Position numbers and translations under genes: made by a program | The notes under the pieces: model-generated | What the model was told of the DNA's origin: nothing | The model's input: only the letters and a program-made list of their open reading frames with translations | The model's database searches: none | Assembly (NCBI GenBank): GCA_007449985.2 | Contig: VIIQ02000006.1 | Location: 310,001 to 374,000, forward strand | Direction: 5' to 3' | From: Desmodesmus armatus | Taxonomy: Eukaryota; Chlorophyta; Chlorophyceae; Sphaeropleales; Scenedesmaceae | Length of the DNA: 64,000 nucleotides | Shown here: one piece after another, positions 12,258 through 22,800 of the stretch | How positions within the stretch are numbered: position 1 is the stretch's first letter | Layout: every line of letters starts with the position of its first letter

Positions 12258-15200
12258 GACACAGCACAGGCTCCCAGCCATGTGCGCAGCGTCTCCCTTG
12301 GCTCCAGTGCATCCCAGTTCCTGCAGTCACTGAAGCTGCAGGACCCTGCAGCATTCCAGCACAGCTTGCTCGCAGACCAGCTGGCGCTGCCAGACCAGCA
12401 CACACCGCATGCAGCAGCCGCTGCAGCTGGTGCTGACTTCACTGCTGCAGCAGCATCAGCCGGCAATGCAGGCGCAGTGCAGGACAGGGGCGCAGTGCAG
12501 TCAGCACGCAGCAAGCGGGCGCATAGAGGCAGCAACGGCCGCAACAACATCCAGGATGCCATGCAGCTGGACACTGAGCTGCCTGAGCAGCAGCCGCTTG
12601 GGTTCACACCCTTGCCTGCGGTGGTTGAGAACAGCGTGATGGACAGCGAGAGGTGAGCAGCAGGAGCAGGGGTAGTAAGTGAGGGTAGATTCTTACTCAG
12701 CAGGAGCAGGGGTACGACGGATGGTGTTACTAAGTTGCAGGTGGTATCATTGTGCAGAAGGTATTATTGTGCAGGAGGGGCATGACTGTTTTCTGCCTGC
12801 CCTGGGTGACCACACTAGCAGTCGGATGGGTGGGGTCAGGGGAGTGGAGGGTTGCCTACTGCTGCCAACACCACCAGGGGTGCAGCAGAGTTAGTGCAGC
12901 CCACACACACCCGCTGTGCCTGGCCCTGAACCTGGTTCCAAAGCAGCTGCTTATTGCTGTTTGGGTTGCAGCACTCTTGCCGTTGTGACGACCTTCAGTG
13001 TCCCCAACTGCCTCGCCCAACAGCAAATCTGCACAAGCTGCTCTTGTCCTTGCCCAAACCTGGTGTACCGTGCCGTGCTGCGTCATGCCGTGCCTCACAG
13101 GGACTGGGACAGCGACAGTGGCAATGAGGGCTTTGGTCCCAACCGCCGTGGCGGCAGCCGTGCTGGCGGGCGGCGTGGCGGGTGCAACGGCAGGAGTGAG
13201 AGTGAGCTGATGCTGCTGGACCCCAAGCGGGTCAAGCGCATCCTGGCCAACAGGGAGAGCGCAGCACGCAGCAAGGTGGGCAGGACCTGGGGCTGCGGCT
13301 GGCTGGGTGCTGTCATTAATTAGTGTCAAGCTGAGCCAAGGGGCAGCAAGCATAATGAACGTGTGTGTGGCCAACAGAGGGGGGGGGGGTTGCAATTTTT
13401 ACCATGCTGATGATACAAGCAGCTCATCAGCGCCAGCCTGGCACCCAGAGGGTGGCAGTACGATGGCAGTGATTTCATTCATTCACTCTGAACGGTGGTT
13501 GCATTAAGGTGTCACGGTACATGGCGAAGTTCACCAAGGTTGGTTTTGTTGCATGCGTGTAGGACCCTTGTCGTGTAGCCGAATGATCGTAGCTGCTGCT
13601 GCGTGCTTGCTGTGCTGTGCTCTGCTTCCCTGTGCTGCAGGAGCGCCGCATGAACTACACCATGGAGCTTGAGGGCAAGCTGCAGGCCCTGGCTGTGGAG
13701 ACAGACAAGCTCAGCAGCCAGCTGACCAGCCTCAACAAGCAGGAGGGCAAGCTGAGGGCCAGCAAGGCAGACCTCGAGCAGCAGGTGAGCAAGTGTGTAG
13801 ACACAGGGAGTGCATTCAGCCAATGCATCAACCATTCAAAGTTGTGGCATTCCAAAGCGTGTGTGTGTGGGGGGGGGGGGGGGCAGCAAGGCAGACCTTG
13901 AGCAGCAGGCTGGCAAGGGGGGGGGGGCTGTTCCTGGGGCATGTCGCTGTGCTGACGCAGGCACAGCATGCGGTTCCTGGTCATGATGCATGGCTTTATG
14001 AGAAATGTGAAGCCTGATTGAGATGGCATGGTGACAGAAGGGTGCTGTGTAGTGTACTGTGTCCAGCACTGCACAGCATACATGTCCCTGCAGGCATGCC
14101 CTAAAGGATCCTGTTTCTGGACGCCCACTGCTGCTTGTTGGTTGGCTGTAACATGCTGGGTGTCTGTTGTGCAGGTGCACGGCATGCAGCAGCAGCTGGC
14201 GCAGGTCGTGTCAGAGAACCACTCGCTCATGTCCACCCTGTTCCAGCTGCAGGCAGCCATGGGGCTGCCACAAGCCCTGCCGGACGGCCCCTTGCCATAT
14301 GGCATGCAAGAGCACCCGGCTGCTGCTGGTGCCGGCCACTACCAGCCAACATGGCAGCATCAGTATGCTGACAGCAAGCAGCCGACCAGCCCCAAGCCTC
14401 GCAAGCCACGGCGGCACAGCAAGCATCAGCAGCAGCACGGCAGCAAGCAGCAGCAATGGGTGCCGTATGGCGCCTGGACCAGCAGCAGCTATGGGGCACC
14501 TGCTGAGCCTGACTTGAGCGATCCTGCCGCTGCAGCAGCTGCTCCCGTTGCTGAGCTACCAGTCAGGCCAAAGTCAAACGGGGCGGCATCAGCAGTAGGT
14601 TTGGGGGCTGCTGGACAGGTGCACCACACAGCAGCAGATCCAGCAGCAGCAGCAGCAGTAGTGGCTGCAGCTGCAGGACATGTGGGCGGCAGCCTGGTGG
14701 GCGTGTCTGTTGCACCTCAGCAGGCGCTCAACACGCAGCAAGCCTGTGCGTTGGCCGGGCCCCCTCCCCCGCCGGCGCATGTCTCACCCAGGCAGCATCA
14801 GTGGCACACAGGGCTAGGCGGCCCCAGCAGCACCAACAGCACCCCTGCTGTTGCCCCACAGCCCCACAGTGCTGCTGGCGGTCACCACAGCCAGCAGCTG
14901 CCGGCTGCGGCGGTTGCTGTCGCTGCATTCACTCCTGCTGCGCCGCACGTGGCGGGCGTTGCGCCGCATGCGGGGAGCTTCACTGGTGGCGTGCAGCATG
15001 CGTCTGGTGGCGTCCAGGCCAGCAGCGGCACAGCAGCTGGGGCTGCATGCTTGTTGGGGCAGCAGCTGCCGGCCCCTGGTGTGGATGCTGTCATGGGGGA
15101 TGCTGAGGACGACCTGGCCATGCTGGGGGCTTTCTTGGAGGAGGAGGACGAGCCCTCTGTAGCTGTTGAGGCAGCCAGCACTCACACAGCAGCAGCGGCA

Positions 15201-16484
15201 GCAGCTGTGGCGGCATCTGCGGCTGCGCCTGGAGCTTCTGCTTGTGGCGGAGGCATGGCTGCCGTGTCGGCGAGTGCGTGGCCGCCTCACGGCCACGCAG
15301 CTGGCAGCGGCGTGGCTCCTGCACTCAACGGTTACAGCCCGCGGCAAGCAGCGGCAGGGGTCGCCGGCATGCCGCCTGTAGGCATACCAGCAGCAGCAGC
15401 AGCAGCAGCAGCCGGCGGCTGTGGCTACAGGATGCGCAGCTCGCCTGCGCTGTCGGACCCTGTGGCAGGGGAGGTCTGGCACCCAGCACATGAGGAGCTG
15501 TCCTCAGGCAGCGTGGGCGGCAGCTTCACGCAGGGCGCCACGCCAAACCTCACGCCCAGCGGGCGCCTGGGCAGCGAGGGCGTGAACGGCGTCAGCCCTG
15601 CGTACGCTGCCGGCGGCTGGCAGCAGCACCAGCAGCACCACCAGCAGCAGCAGTATGTGGGTGCAGGGGTGGCGGCTCCAGGGGGTGGTGGTGCAGCTGC
15701 GGGCATGGTTTCCCCAATGGTAGGGGCAGGGGCAGTGCTGGCTGGTGCTGCGTCCGCTGGTGGGTGCCCACAGGTGTCGCCCATCACGCCTGACAGCAGC
15801 AGGGTGAGGACGCCCCGTGTGGGATCGTCATCTCACCCGGGAGGGGTGTCTGCAGTGACTGTGACAACAGGGATGCCTCCTGCAGCCTTGGCACCGGCGA
15901 GCCCACATTTCCAGCAACATCAGCAGCCGCAGCATCAGGTGCAGCATCAGGTGCAGTTTGTGATAGGGGCAAACCCATCTGCCAGTTGGTCAGGGCGAGG
16001 GCGGCATGTGCGGTCTGCCAGCACAGGCTGTATGAGTGGGCTGGCGGGGTATGCACAGGGCTATGATGACCACTTGGCTCTGCTGACACCTAGCAGCAAT
16101 TACCAGGCAGGAGCAGCAGCAGGAGTAGGAGCAGCACCATACCTGCAGCATCCTCAGCAGCAGCAGCAGCAGCAGCGCCTGCCACCGCAGCAGCAGCAGC
16201 CGCTGGGCAGTATGCTTGCTGCGCAACATCACGCGTCGCTGCCGGTGCAGCAGCATACATCTCTCCTGTCGGAAACGACGGCTGTCATGGGGTTCAGTAC
16301 GGAAGCCGCAGCGGTTGCTGAGTTCAGCCAGGCGGCAGGGATGGCTTCTGCTGCTGCGCCCGGTGCAGGGCAGCAGCGGGTGGAGGGGTTGTCGTGGCAG
16401 CGCCACAGGCGCAGTCACTCCCATGCTGCTGCCTTCATGGGCCAGGGAGGGCTCATGGGGCAGTATGACTTTGCTGCATCATAA
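12258..16484 (+). CDS. bZIP transcription factor, group I (VIP1/RSG-like)
   Basis: Exons are 12258-12652, 13101-13275, 13641-13784 and 14175-16484, all in phase; the 5' end is open. The basic region (DPKRVKRILANRESAARSK, continuing ERRMNYTMELE) has the invariant Asn and, eight residues on, Lys where most bZIPs have Arg. Arg-to-Lys at this site is the hallmark of plant group I factors such as VIP1 and RSG. A leucine zipper follows, interrupted by introns. An intron sits inside the basic region, after RSK. The remaining 700 or so residues are Ala/Gln/Gly/Pro-rich, with an acidic patch (DAEDDLAMLG) around codon 935 of the known coding part that may be an activation segment. Expected to be a nuclear DNA-binding dimer. 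Its targets are unknown. Confidence 0.92.
13759..13908 (+). repeat. Exon-edge duplication in a bZIP intron
   Basis: The last 25 or so bases of the third known bZIP exon (encoding SKADLEQQ), ending at 13784, recur at about 13884-13908, 124 bases downstream in the intron. The copy has one C-to-T change, and the donor GTGAGC has become GCTGGC. Confidence 0.8.
13793..13850 (+). repeat. Dispersed repeat, copy 1
   Basis: The stretch beginning GTGTGTAGACACAGGGAGTG recurs at 56296-56354 with few changes over about 55 bases. Both copies lie in introns (bZIP here, GGPP synthase there). Confidence 0.8.
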
Positions 16485-17440
16485 GGCTGCATCAATTGGC
16501 CAGCAGCAGCAGCGTGGTGGCCGTGGTCAAGCTGCATGTGCATCGTGCTGCTGCACAAAGAGCTGTGCATTGCCTGGGTCGCATGTATCCTGCTTGGGAC
16601 TACATGTGGATGTATCCTGACATGCTGGTTGGCTGTGTGGCTCACAACATCCGAGGTGTGTTCCACCCTGGAGAAGGTGTTGGTGGCTGTTGTGGCTGCA
16701 GCTTGGGCTGCCGTGGTGAGTATGCAGCACCCTTTCTCAGCCTCAGGATCGACAGGTGTGAAAGAGAGTTTATACGTTCAAGACAGTTGGAAGAAAGTTG
16801 GTTGTGGTTGTGGTGATATGTTTCACATGTGCACCTGTTTGATTGGTAGTATAGCCTGTTGTGCATATTTCACGAGGCTTTGCCAGCTGCCTTGTTGATC
16901 TGGCATTGCCTGCTGCCATGCTTTGAGCCGCATGCAGCGTTGTAGAGTGTTAGGGTGTATTGTGCTGGTGGCTTGACAGGGTACAGTACAGGTACAGGGT
17001 TGTGCAGTGTCTGCAACAAGTTGTAGTGCATCGAGGGCATTTGAAGCCTTGAGCATGTGACATTATGTGGTCTCTTGTGTCAACAGTGACTTGACGATGT
17101 GGGCGGGGCAGTTGTGGTGAGTGGTGAGAGCAGCTGGCAGTCAAGATATGCTTGGCGTGGATGTCACAACAGCAATGGTTGCTGCCCTGCCACCGGCAGT
17201 GGGTTGCATTTGGACTGTGCGGACTCTGCGCAGTGTAGTCGTCCTGGGGTGTGCGGCGGCTTGAGAGGGTCTTCCAGTTATACCAGGTGTTTTGAGATGC
17301 ACCAGGTATGGTGGATTCAGGGGCATATGTGGCGAGCAGTGCAGACAGCATGTGTACACCCCTGCGTACACTGTGCTGGCATCCATGTGAGTGAGCAGTG
17401 ATAATTGGCCTGAGCCCAGGGACGCTGCAGCACCTCAATC
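16485..17440. other. Intergenic, no gene recognised
   Basis: Presumed long 3' untranslated sequence of the bZIP gene followed by unassigned sequence. I see no supported exon on either strand. Confidence 0.4.
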
Positions 17441-19070
17441 ATGGCAGAGGCACAGCCTGACCAGCAGCTCGCACCCGCAGTGCCGCTGGGGCACGGCTGT
17501 CAAGCTATGCAGCAATCGAGGTGCTGCCCTGTTGCATCACCAAGAATGGGTGGGCGGAGTTGAGTGTGAGTGTTGGTGAGCAGCAAAGCGTAGTTGCAGT
17601 CGAAGAAGTCACCCTTGTAGCTTGTATCAGGGGTTGGATCTTGGGCAGTTCACCATGGTCATGGTTGACTCGACAACTCATTGCTGTGCTGAAGTGCCGT
17701 GTCATGCCTGGCCCAGCCTGAGGCCAGTGGCTGTGTTTTGCAGGTGGCAGCACAGCAGGGAGTTGGGTTGTTTTTGATAGCAGCTGTCAGTGTGTTGAGT
17801 AGGCCACTGGCTGCTTGCAAATACACGGACAGGTAGGCTGTGTGCTCACGACGGAAAATGATGTGAAGCGGTGTCAGCTGCTGTGTGTGCCCCATTGGTG
17901 GTTTGTGCAGGTGTTGTCACCTGGTTGCAGCCCGTGTAACCCACCGAGGCTTGTGTGTGCATCTTGTGATGTGTGTACCTGTGCTGGTACACTTGATGTT
18001 GTCTTTTCACAACCAGCTGCAGCTGGTTACCATCCAAGCAAGTACACTTGCACTTGGTGCTACAACAGAAACGCAGGTCACCTGTTCACCCTGGCCAAGG
18101 AGCGGTCCAGCAGAGATAGGCAAACCGGATTCTGCAGAACAGCCTCTGACAACGGCTGGCAAAAGCTGCAGCTCACTCCTCTCACATCTCAATAAATCAC
18201 CAGCAGCAGCCGCACAAGGTGGCGCCAGCCCACCAAAGGGGCCCCACCAGAGTCCATGCGGCCTGCAGCAGCTGCCAAACCATGATGCCTTACAAGCATC
18301 CACACATGCTGGAACGTAACTCTCCAAACTGAGGCTCAGCACCAGATGGCCGGGGTTCCGAGGCCTTGCGGCTAGGTCATGCCATGCGAACCAAACCGTG
18401 GTAAAATCAAAACCACACCGTGGTCAAATCCTGCCCCAGTCACAGAACAATCGTTATGCCATGAATGCTCAGCTGCCTCCCCAGGCACGCGCTGTTCTGG
18501 CTACCGGCCACTACCGTTCTGCAGCCAGGGCAGCAGACAACCCCAGTGGGCTTTGGTGGCCACATGGTACATTGGTGGTGTGACTGGTGGCCTCGCCACA
18601 CACTGCAACACGCAGGTCACGCCAGGTGGCAACGCACGCGGGCCTCAAGGCGCTGCGTTCCTGCGACAGGGGCGCCAGGTATGACCACCGTGTGTGGCGG
18701 TGTGGATGGAGGTGCAGGGAGAGGGGCCGCATGGGTGAGGGAGATGGTGACCAGCTTGTTACGGGTCAAGCCCTCCAGCTGCGGGCAGGACTTTCAGTGT
18801 GGACCTCGGGGCAGCACCACTGACCCCGACCCGCCATCCCAGCCAGGCAGCCCCATTGCTGCCGGGGAGCCGGTCACATCAGCTCACTCTCCCCAAAGGG
18901 AAGCCTTCTCTGAGGTTGGCAGTGGCAGCCCTGCTGTGCGCAGGGGGCAGCTTTGCGGGTACAGCTGCAGATGGAGTGCTGCATGGCAACCCACGCCGCT
19001 GCCAGTGTGCTGTCACCAGCTGCGAAAGGCTGCAGGATGAGAACTGCATGTTGCGCAGCCCAGTGGGTGT
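17441..19070 (+). CDS. Candidate multi-exon Ser/Pro-rich gene, structure unresolved
   Basis: Several plus-strand stretches read like coding sequence but were not joined into one model. A possible first exon is 17441-17520 (ATG, MAEAQPDQQLAPAVP, donor GTGCTG). Others are about 18076-18318 (KPDSAEQPLTTAGKSC and an Ala/Pro-rich tail), 18432-18582 (acceptor CCCAG, then NAQLPPQARAVLATGHYRSA) and about 18820-18950 (DPDPPSQPGSPIAAGEP). The gene would converge on DPH4, whose last exon ends at 19131. Composition resembles disordered regulatory proteins, but no domain is recognised. The alternative is non-coding sequence with chance open frames, so this is a low-confidence call. Confidence 0.22.
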
Positions 19071-19130
19071 GTGTGCAGGCATCGTAGTGAGTCACTTGGC
19101 GAGGGTATGTCAGTCAGAGCCTCTGTGCCG

Positions 19131-20018
19131 TCAGGGTGGCACCTTGACCAGGATGTGATTGGAGCAGCTCCTGCAGGTGCAGCAAGGAGTGTGGTGAGTG
19201 TGGTGTTGTGTCGCAGCCCCAACAGCAGGTGTTGTGTCTCAGCCCCAACAGCAGCCGCCAAAGGTGTTGGTGTGGTCACTTGTGCTGGCCGATGCTGGAA
19301 GCAAACTCTGTGCTGGCTGCAGGGCCTGGCAGTTCAACTGTGGAGACAGACAGCTTCAAAGATTGCCTGCAGCTGGGATAAATAGATCCATAAGTAACGC
19401 CTGAACTCGTTATTTGCCCAGTCATTTGCCCCAGTTGACTCTGCTGCTGGCCTACATACCTGCAGGGTATGATGATCTGGTGGGTGGCCTGCACTGCCAG
19501 CTGCAGGTCAGGCATGGTCAGCACATAACTGTCGCCACATCTGCAGGGGTACGTCATGTACACCAGGCCACTAACGGTGATCGAGTCATCTGTAGCTTCG
19601 TGGATGGTCTCCATGTCTTCGAACTCAATTTCATCATGCAGGACGACTGTTGCCTGCAGCTCTGCTTGGCTGAGCTGATGGTCATACAGGGCCCGAGACT
19701 CCCGGTCTCTTAACGTCTGCATATGTTCAAATGACAGGGAATAGATTTCAGTCACGTGCATCTGAGCAAGCCCAAAAAATCCACTGAGACGGCTGCAGCC
19801 TGAACATCATACTGCTGCGCTGCTTCAGCTGGCCAGGCTGTTGGGGACGTGACCCATACCTGGTACGCCTGCTGTAGCAATTGAAACTGGTACTGACTAT
19901 CATCTCCCGCCTTGTCAGGGTGCACCGTCAGCACCAGTTTTTGGTAGGCAGCTTTGACCGCCTCTGCAGTAGCAGACTGATCCAGCCCCAGCACCTCGTA
20001 GTATGACTGCTGAGCCAT
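19131..20018 (-). CDS. DPH4, J-protein of diphthamide biosynthesis
   Basis: Three exons in transcription order: 20018-19860, 19716-19460 and 19170-19131, with GT-AG introns and exact phase, giving 151 residues (human DNAJC24 has 148). Residues 1-70 form a J domain with the HPD motif (LTVHPDKAGDD) that stimulates Hsp70. The C-terminal half is a DPH-type zinc ribbon: CRCG near residue 117, then a second pair (C-R-S-C) split by the last intron, followed by SNHILVKVPP and stop. DPH4 delivers iron or electrons for the first step of diphthamide formation on elongation factor 2, in the cytosol. The last exon has only 40 bases and would be missed without the zinc-knuckle expectation. ATG 20018 was chosen because the J domain begins four residues later. 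Confidence 0.92.
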
Positions 20019-20280
20019 CACAAAGTAATCCTGACGAAGCAGAAATACGGTTGATACGGCCTACCGGTTGCTTCTCTTCGCTCTATAGTCCAGCCTGGTG
20101 GCAGTTGTACAGTTATTAACTGTCGTGCTACAGCCACACCCAGCCGATGCAAAAAGGTGGCTTCGTTCCAACAGTACAACCCTTACATCTTCATCACCCA
20201 TATCTGGCCTGTAGCTACGCTGCAGCGTGTCAGCTGACACCACACTGGACCACAGTTACTACACGTTGGACACCAGCAGC
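20019..20280. promoter_or_regulatory. Short divergent promoter region
   Basis: 262 bases separate the start codons of DPH4 (-) and the membrane protein at 20281 (+). The two genes must share this region for both 5' UTRs and promoters. No clear TATA element was identified. Confidence 0.45.
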
Positions 20281-22144
20281 ATGGACGGTGAAGCCAGTCA
20301 GCCCCAGGGTGATCCCAGCACAGCTCAGCAATGTGAGATTGGTAATCAGCAACAACCCCCAGAACAGCAGCAGCAGCAGCCGGAGCAGGAGGCAGACAGT
20401 GCTGCTGGGGCTGCTGCTGCCACAGCGAACGAGAGCAGCAGTCGCAAGCCGGGCTGGCGCCAGCGGCTCATACGTTACAGCATAGCAGCCATACAGGCTG
20501 TGCTGCTGCTGGAAGTTGCAGCACTCGTGATCCCGCCGTTGCTGCCCAGGCAATCAAAGTCTGACAAGGCGTCTGAGGAGGAGAGCAGCGATGATGGCCT
20601 GGACCCTGCTGATGTGCTGATGGATTACTTCACAGGCCGAAGAGGTGGGGCCACCACTGTACAACACTGCTTACTGCTCATAACTGGTGGTGTGACATAC
20701 AATGCATGCCAGCAGTGCCCTGTACAGAAGTGTGTCCTGCACCTGTTGATGGCGCGGCCAACAAGCCTAGCCATAGTACTTATCTGCTCGCAGCGGCACC
20801 ATCTAAGCAAAGCTGTGTACTTTTGTACCTAATTCACCAGAAAACCTGGCATGGACCGGTTTGCAGTATCTGCGTAACATGTCATGTACTCCGTTTGCCG
20901 TGCTGTGCCATGATGTTTTCAGGCCTCACTGCCCTGCAGCTGCTGAGCAACAAGCAGCTGCGGCAAGCTGTCGACAGCTTAGTAACAGAGGTGAGCCCTG
21001 ACCGGGTTTGCTGCCAGATGCTACTAGGCTCTTTTGCACATGGGGGTGCCAAGACTATTCAACCTGACCACCTGGCATGCCTGTCGACAGTTTGTTGAGG
21101 TTGGGGTCAATCATGACGCCCGTAAGCGCTGTCAGTGGGGATCCCTCACCAAGAAGAGGGGGGGGGGGGGCTCAACTCATTTGCATAGATCAACAGGCGC
21201 AGCCACTGTCTGGGCGAGTTGACGTAGCAGTTGGTGCCGGCGCAGCCTGTTGGTGGTGGTGCTAGGGCTGGGCACTCCCCAGACACCAAGACGCTCAGAG
21301 CCCCACATGCGTGCTGCTGCTTGGCGTGCTGTGCTTGCAGGACTTTCAGGAGCTAGGTGTGAAGGACAGGGGGCTGAAATCCGGGAGATCGTTGAGGGAG
21401 TCATCAGGGTAAGACAGACAGCAGCTTGCGTCAGTGTGTCTCCTCATACCCGACCCAGAACACAGTCGTCCCATTGTTGGTGGTACCCCAACAACCCCAA
21501 TTTGCACTTGGCTGCCAGGTCCCAGGGCTGTAATGCTTTGGAGATTTTGAATGCCCAAGGGCAAGTTGCCCAAGGGTGTGCATTGTATCGCATCATACCT
21601 TGCTCTGCCTGTCATGACATGGCCCATGCCAGGCTGGCGGTGTTGCCAAGTTAGCAACACCGCCAGCCCATGTCATGACAGGCAGAGCAAGTGTGTATGA
21701 TACTATACAATCTTGAAGGGAAGCGGGCTGCATTGGGCTATATCAAGCTTGAAGGGAAGCGGGCTGCATTGGGCTGAGGACAACAAGGGTGTTACTAGCT
21801 GTGTTGCAGCCATGCGGTCTCATCTCATGTGTTGACACATAGTGTACAGCAAACTATGGCATCTCACGAAGACACAGTCAAAGCAGCATCATATGGGCGT
21901 TCGCAGACGATCTGCACAACAAATACATACATTTACACGTACACCCATGGACTGTGTGTGTGGTGGGGTTGCTGCCCTGCAGGTGCGAGAGGAGGGCCCC
22001 CGCCCCCCACCCAAGGAGGAGCGTGTAGGGCTCGGCAAGCTGGGCCCCTTGAAGTTTAAGAACCAGCCACCTGCCAGGAAGCCAGCTGGCTCTGCTGCAG
22101 CAACAGCAGCAGCAGCTGAGGCAGCAAAAGAGCGGGAACAGTGA
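20281..22144 (+). CDS. Single-pass membrane protein, function unknown, probable frameshift
   Basis: Exons are 20281-20644, 20923-20990, about 21341-21408 and 21983-22144. The first encodes a Gln/Glu-rich N-terminus, a basic stretch (KPGWRQRLIRY) and one helix (SIAAIQAVLLLEVAALVIPP) near residues 65-85, then an acidic segment. Exon 2 reads LTALQLLSNKQLRQAVDSL. In exon 3 the frame entering from exon 2 (DFQELGVKDRG) and the frame leaving to exon 4 (AEIREIVEGVIR) are both protein-like but differ by one base. They meet at a run of five G near 21369-21373, so a base is probably missing, or an internal acceptor is used. The last exon ends with a basic, Pro- and Ala-rich tail. I do not recognise a family. 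ATG 20281 is the first in the frame. Confidence 0.55.
21582..21711. repeat. Long inverted repeat (hairpin) in an intron
   Basis: Left arm about 21582-21646 and right arm 21654-21711 are inverted copies separated by a 7-base loop (CAAGTTA). Inner arms of 15 bp are perfect. After a bulge of about 9 bases on the left (around 21623-21631) a further 23 bp match perfectly, then an imperfect outer 17 or so bases. It sits in intron 3 of the gene at 20281-22144. Confidence 0.9.
21712..21775 (+). repeat. Direct repeat of 28 bases next to the hairpin
   Basis: Two identical 28-base copies, at 21712-21739 and 21748-21775 (starting CTTGAAGGGAAGCGGGCTGC), separated by 8 bases and adjoining the hairpin's right end. 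Confidence 0.9.
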
Positions 22145-22800
22145 CCTTACCAACTTGAAGCTGCATGTGCTGATGGTGGTCTGTAGTGACTGGGGTGGGG
22201 TTGGCTGCAGCACATGCAGTATTGTTGTTGCTTCAGGGAGGAAGCCATCAGGGAGGTGGCATGCGAGAGCGTGATTATCATTTGAAACACATGGATGTTA
22301 CTGTGGTTTTGCCAGGAACCGACACGCAGCCCTGTCCATATGACAAGTCAACATGTTGTAGGTACCAGTAACACACATCCAGCAGAACGGGCACCACAAG
22401 CTCACACTGGCTAAGTTATGTTTAGGTGACAGAGCATAGCAGCTGCATCTTTCAGCAGCACTTGCCATGGTGCTTGGTCAAAACTAGAGCAGAGGCCAGC
22501 ACAGCAAGGTTTGCTGGCCCATACTCCACTGAACACCTGGCCCACTCAGCTGAAAGGGCCACTGCTGGAATGTGACGCCTCCACAGCCACCAACCCGGTG
22601 GTTAAGTTGGCCGTCACGTCACAAGACCAAGGGGTGTGTTGTGCAATGCACAGTCCCCCCTCCTTACACAGACACATGCATACCACAAGTGTGGTTGATC
22701 AGCCTCGCGTACAACACAAATCAACCCCAACACCAGACATAGCTCCAATACTGTAGTACCAGACGGGAGCCACTTGCCTGGCTATACACTAGGCCCAAGC
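22145..22800. other. Intergenic, no gene recognised
   Basis: Between two plus-strand genes: presumed 3' UTR of the first and promoter of the second. No supported open frame. Confidence 0.5.
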
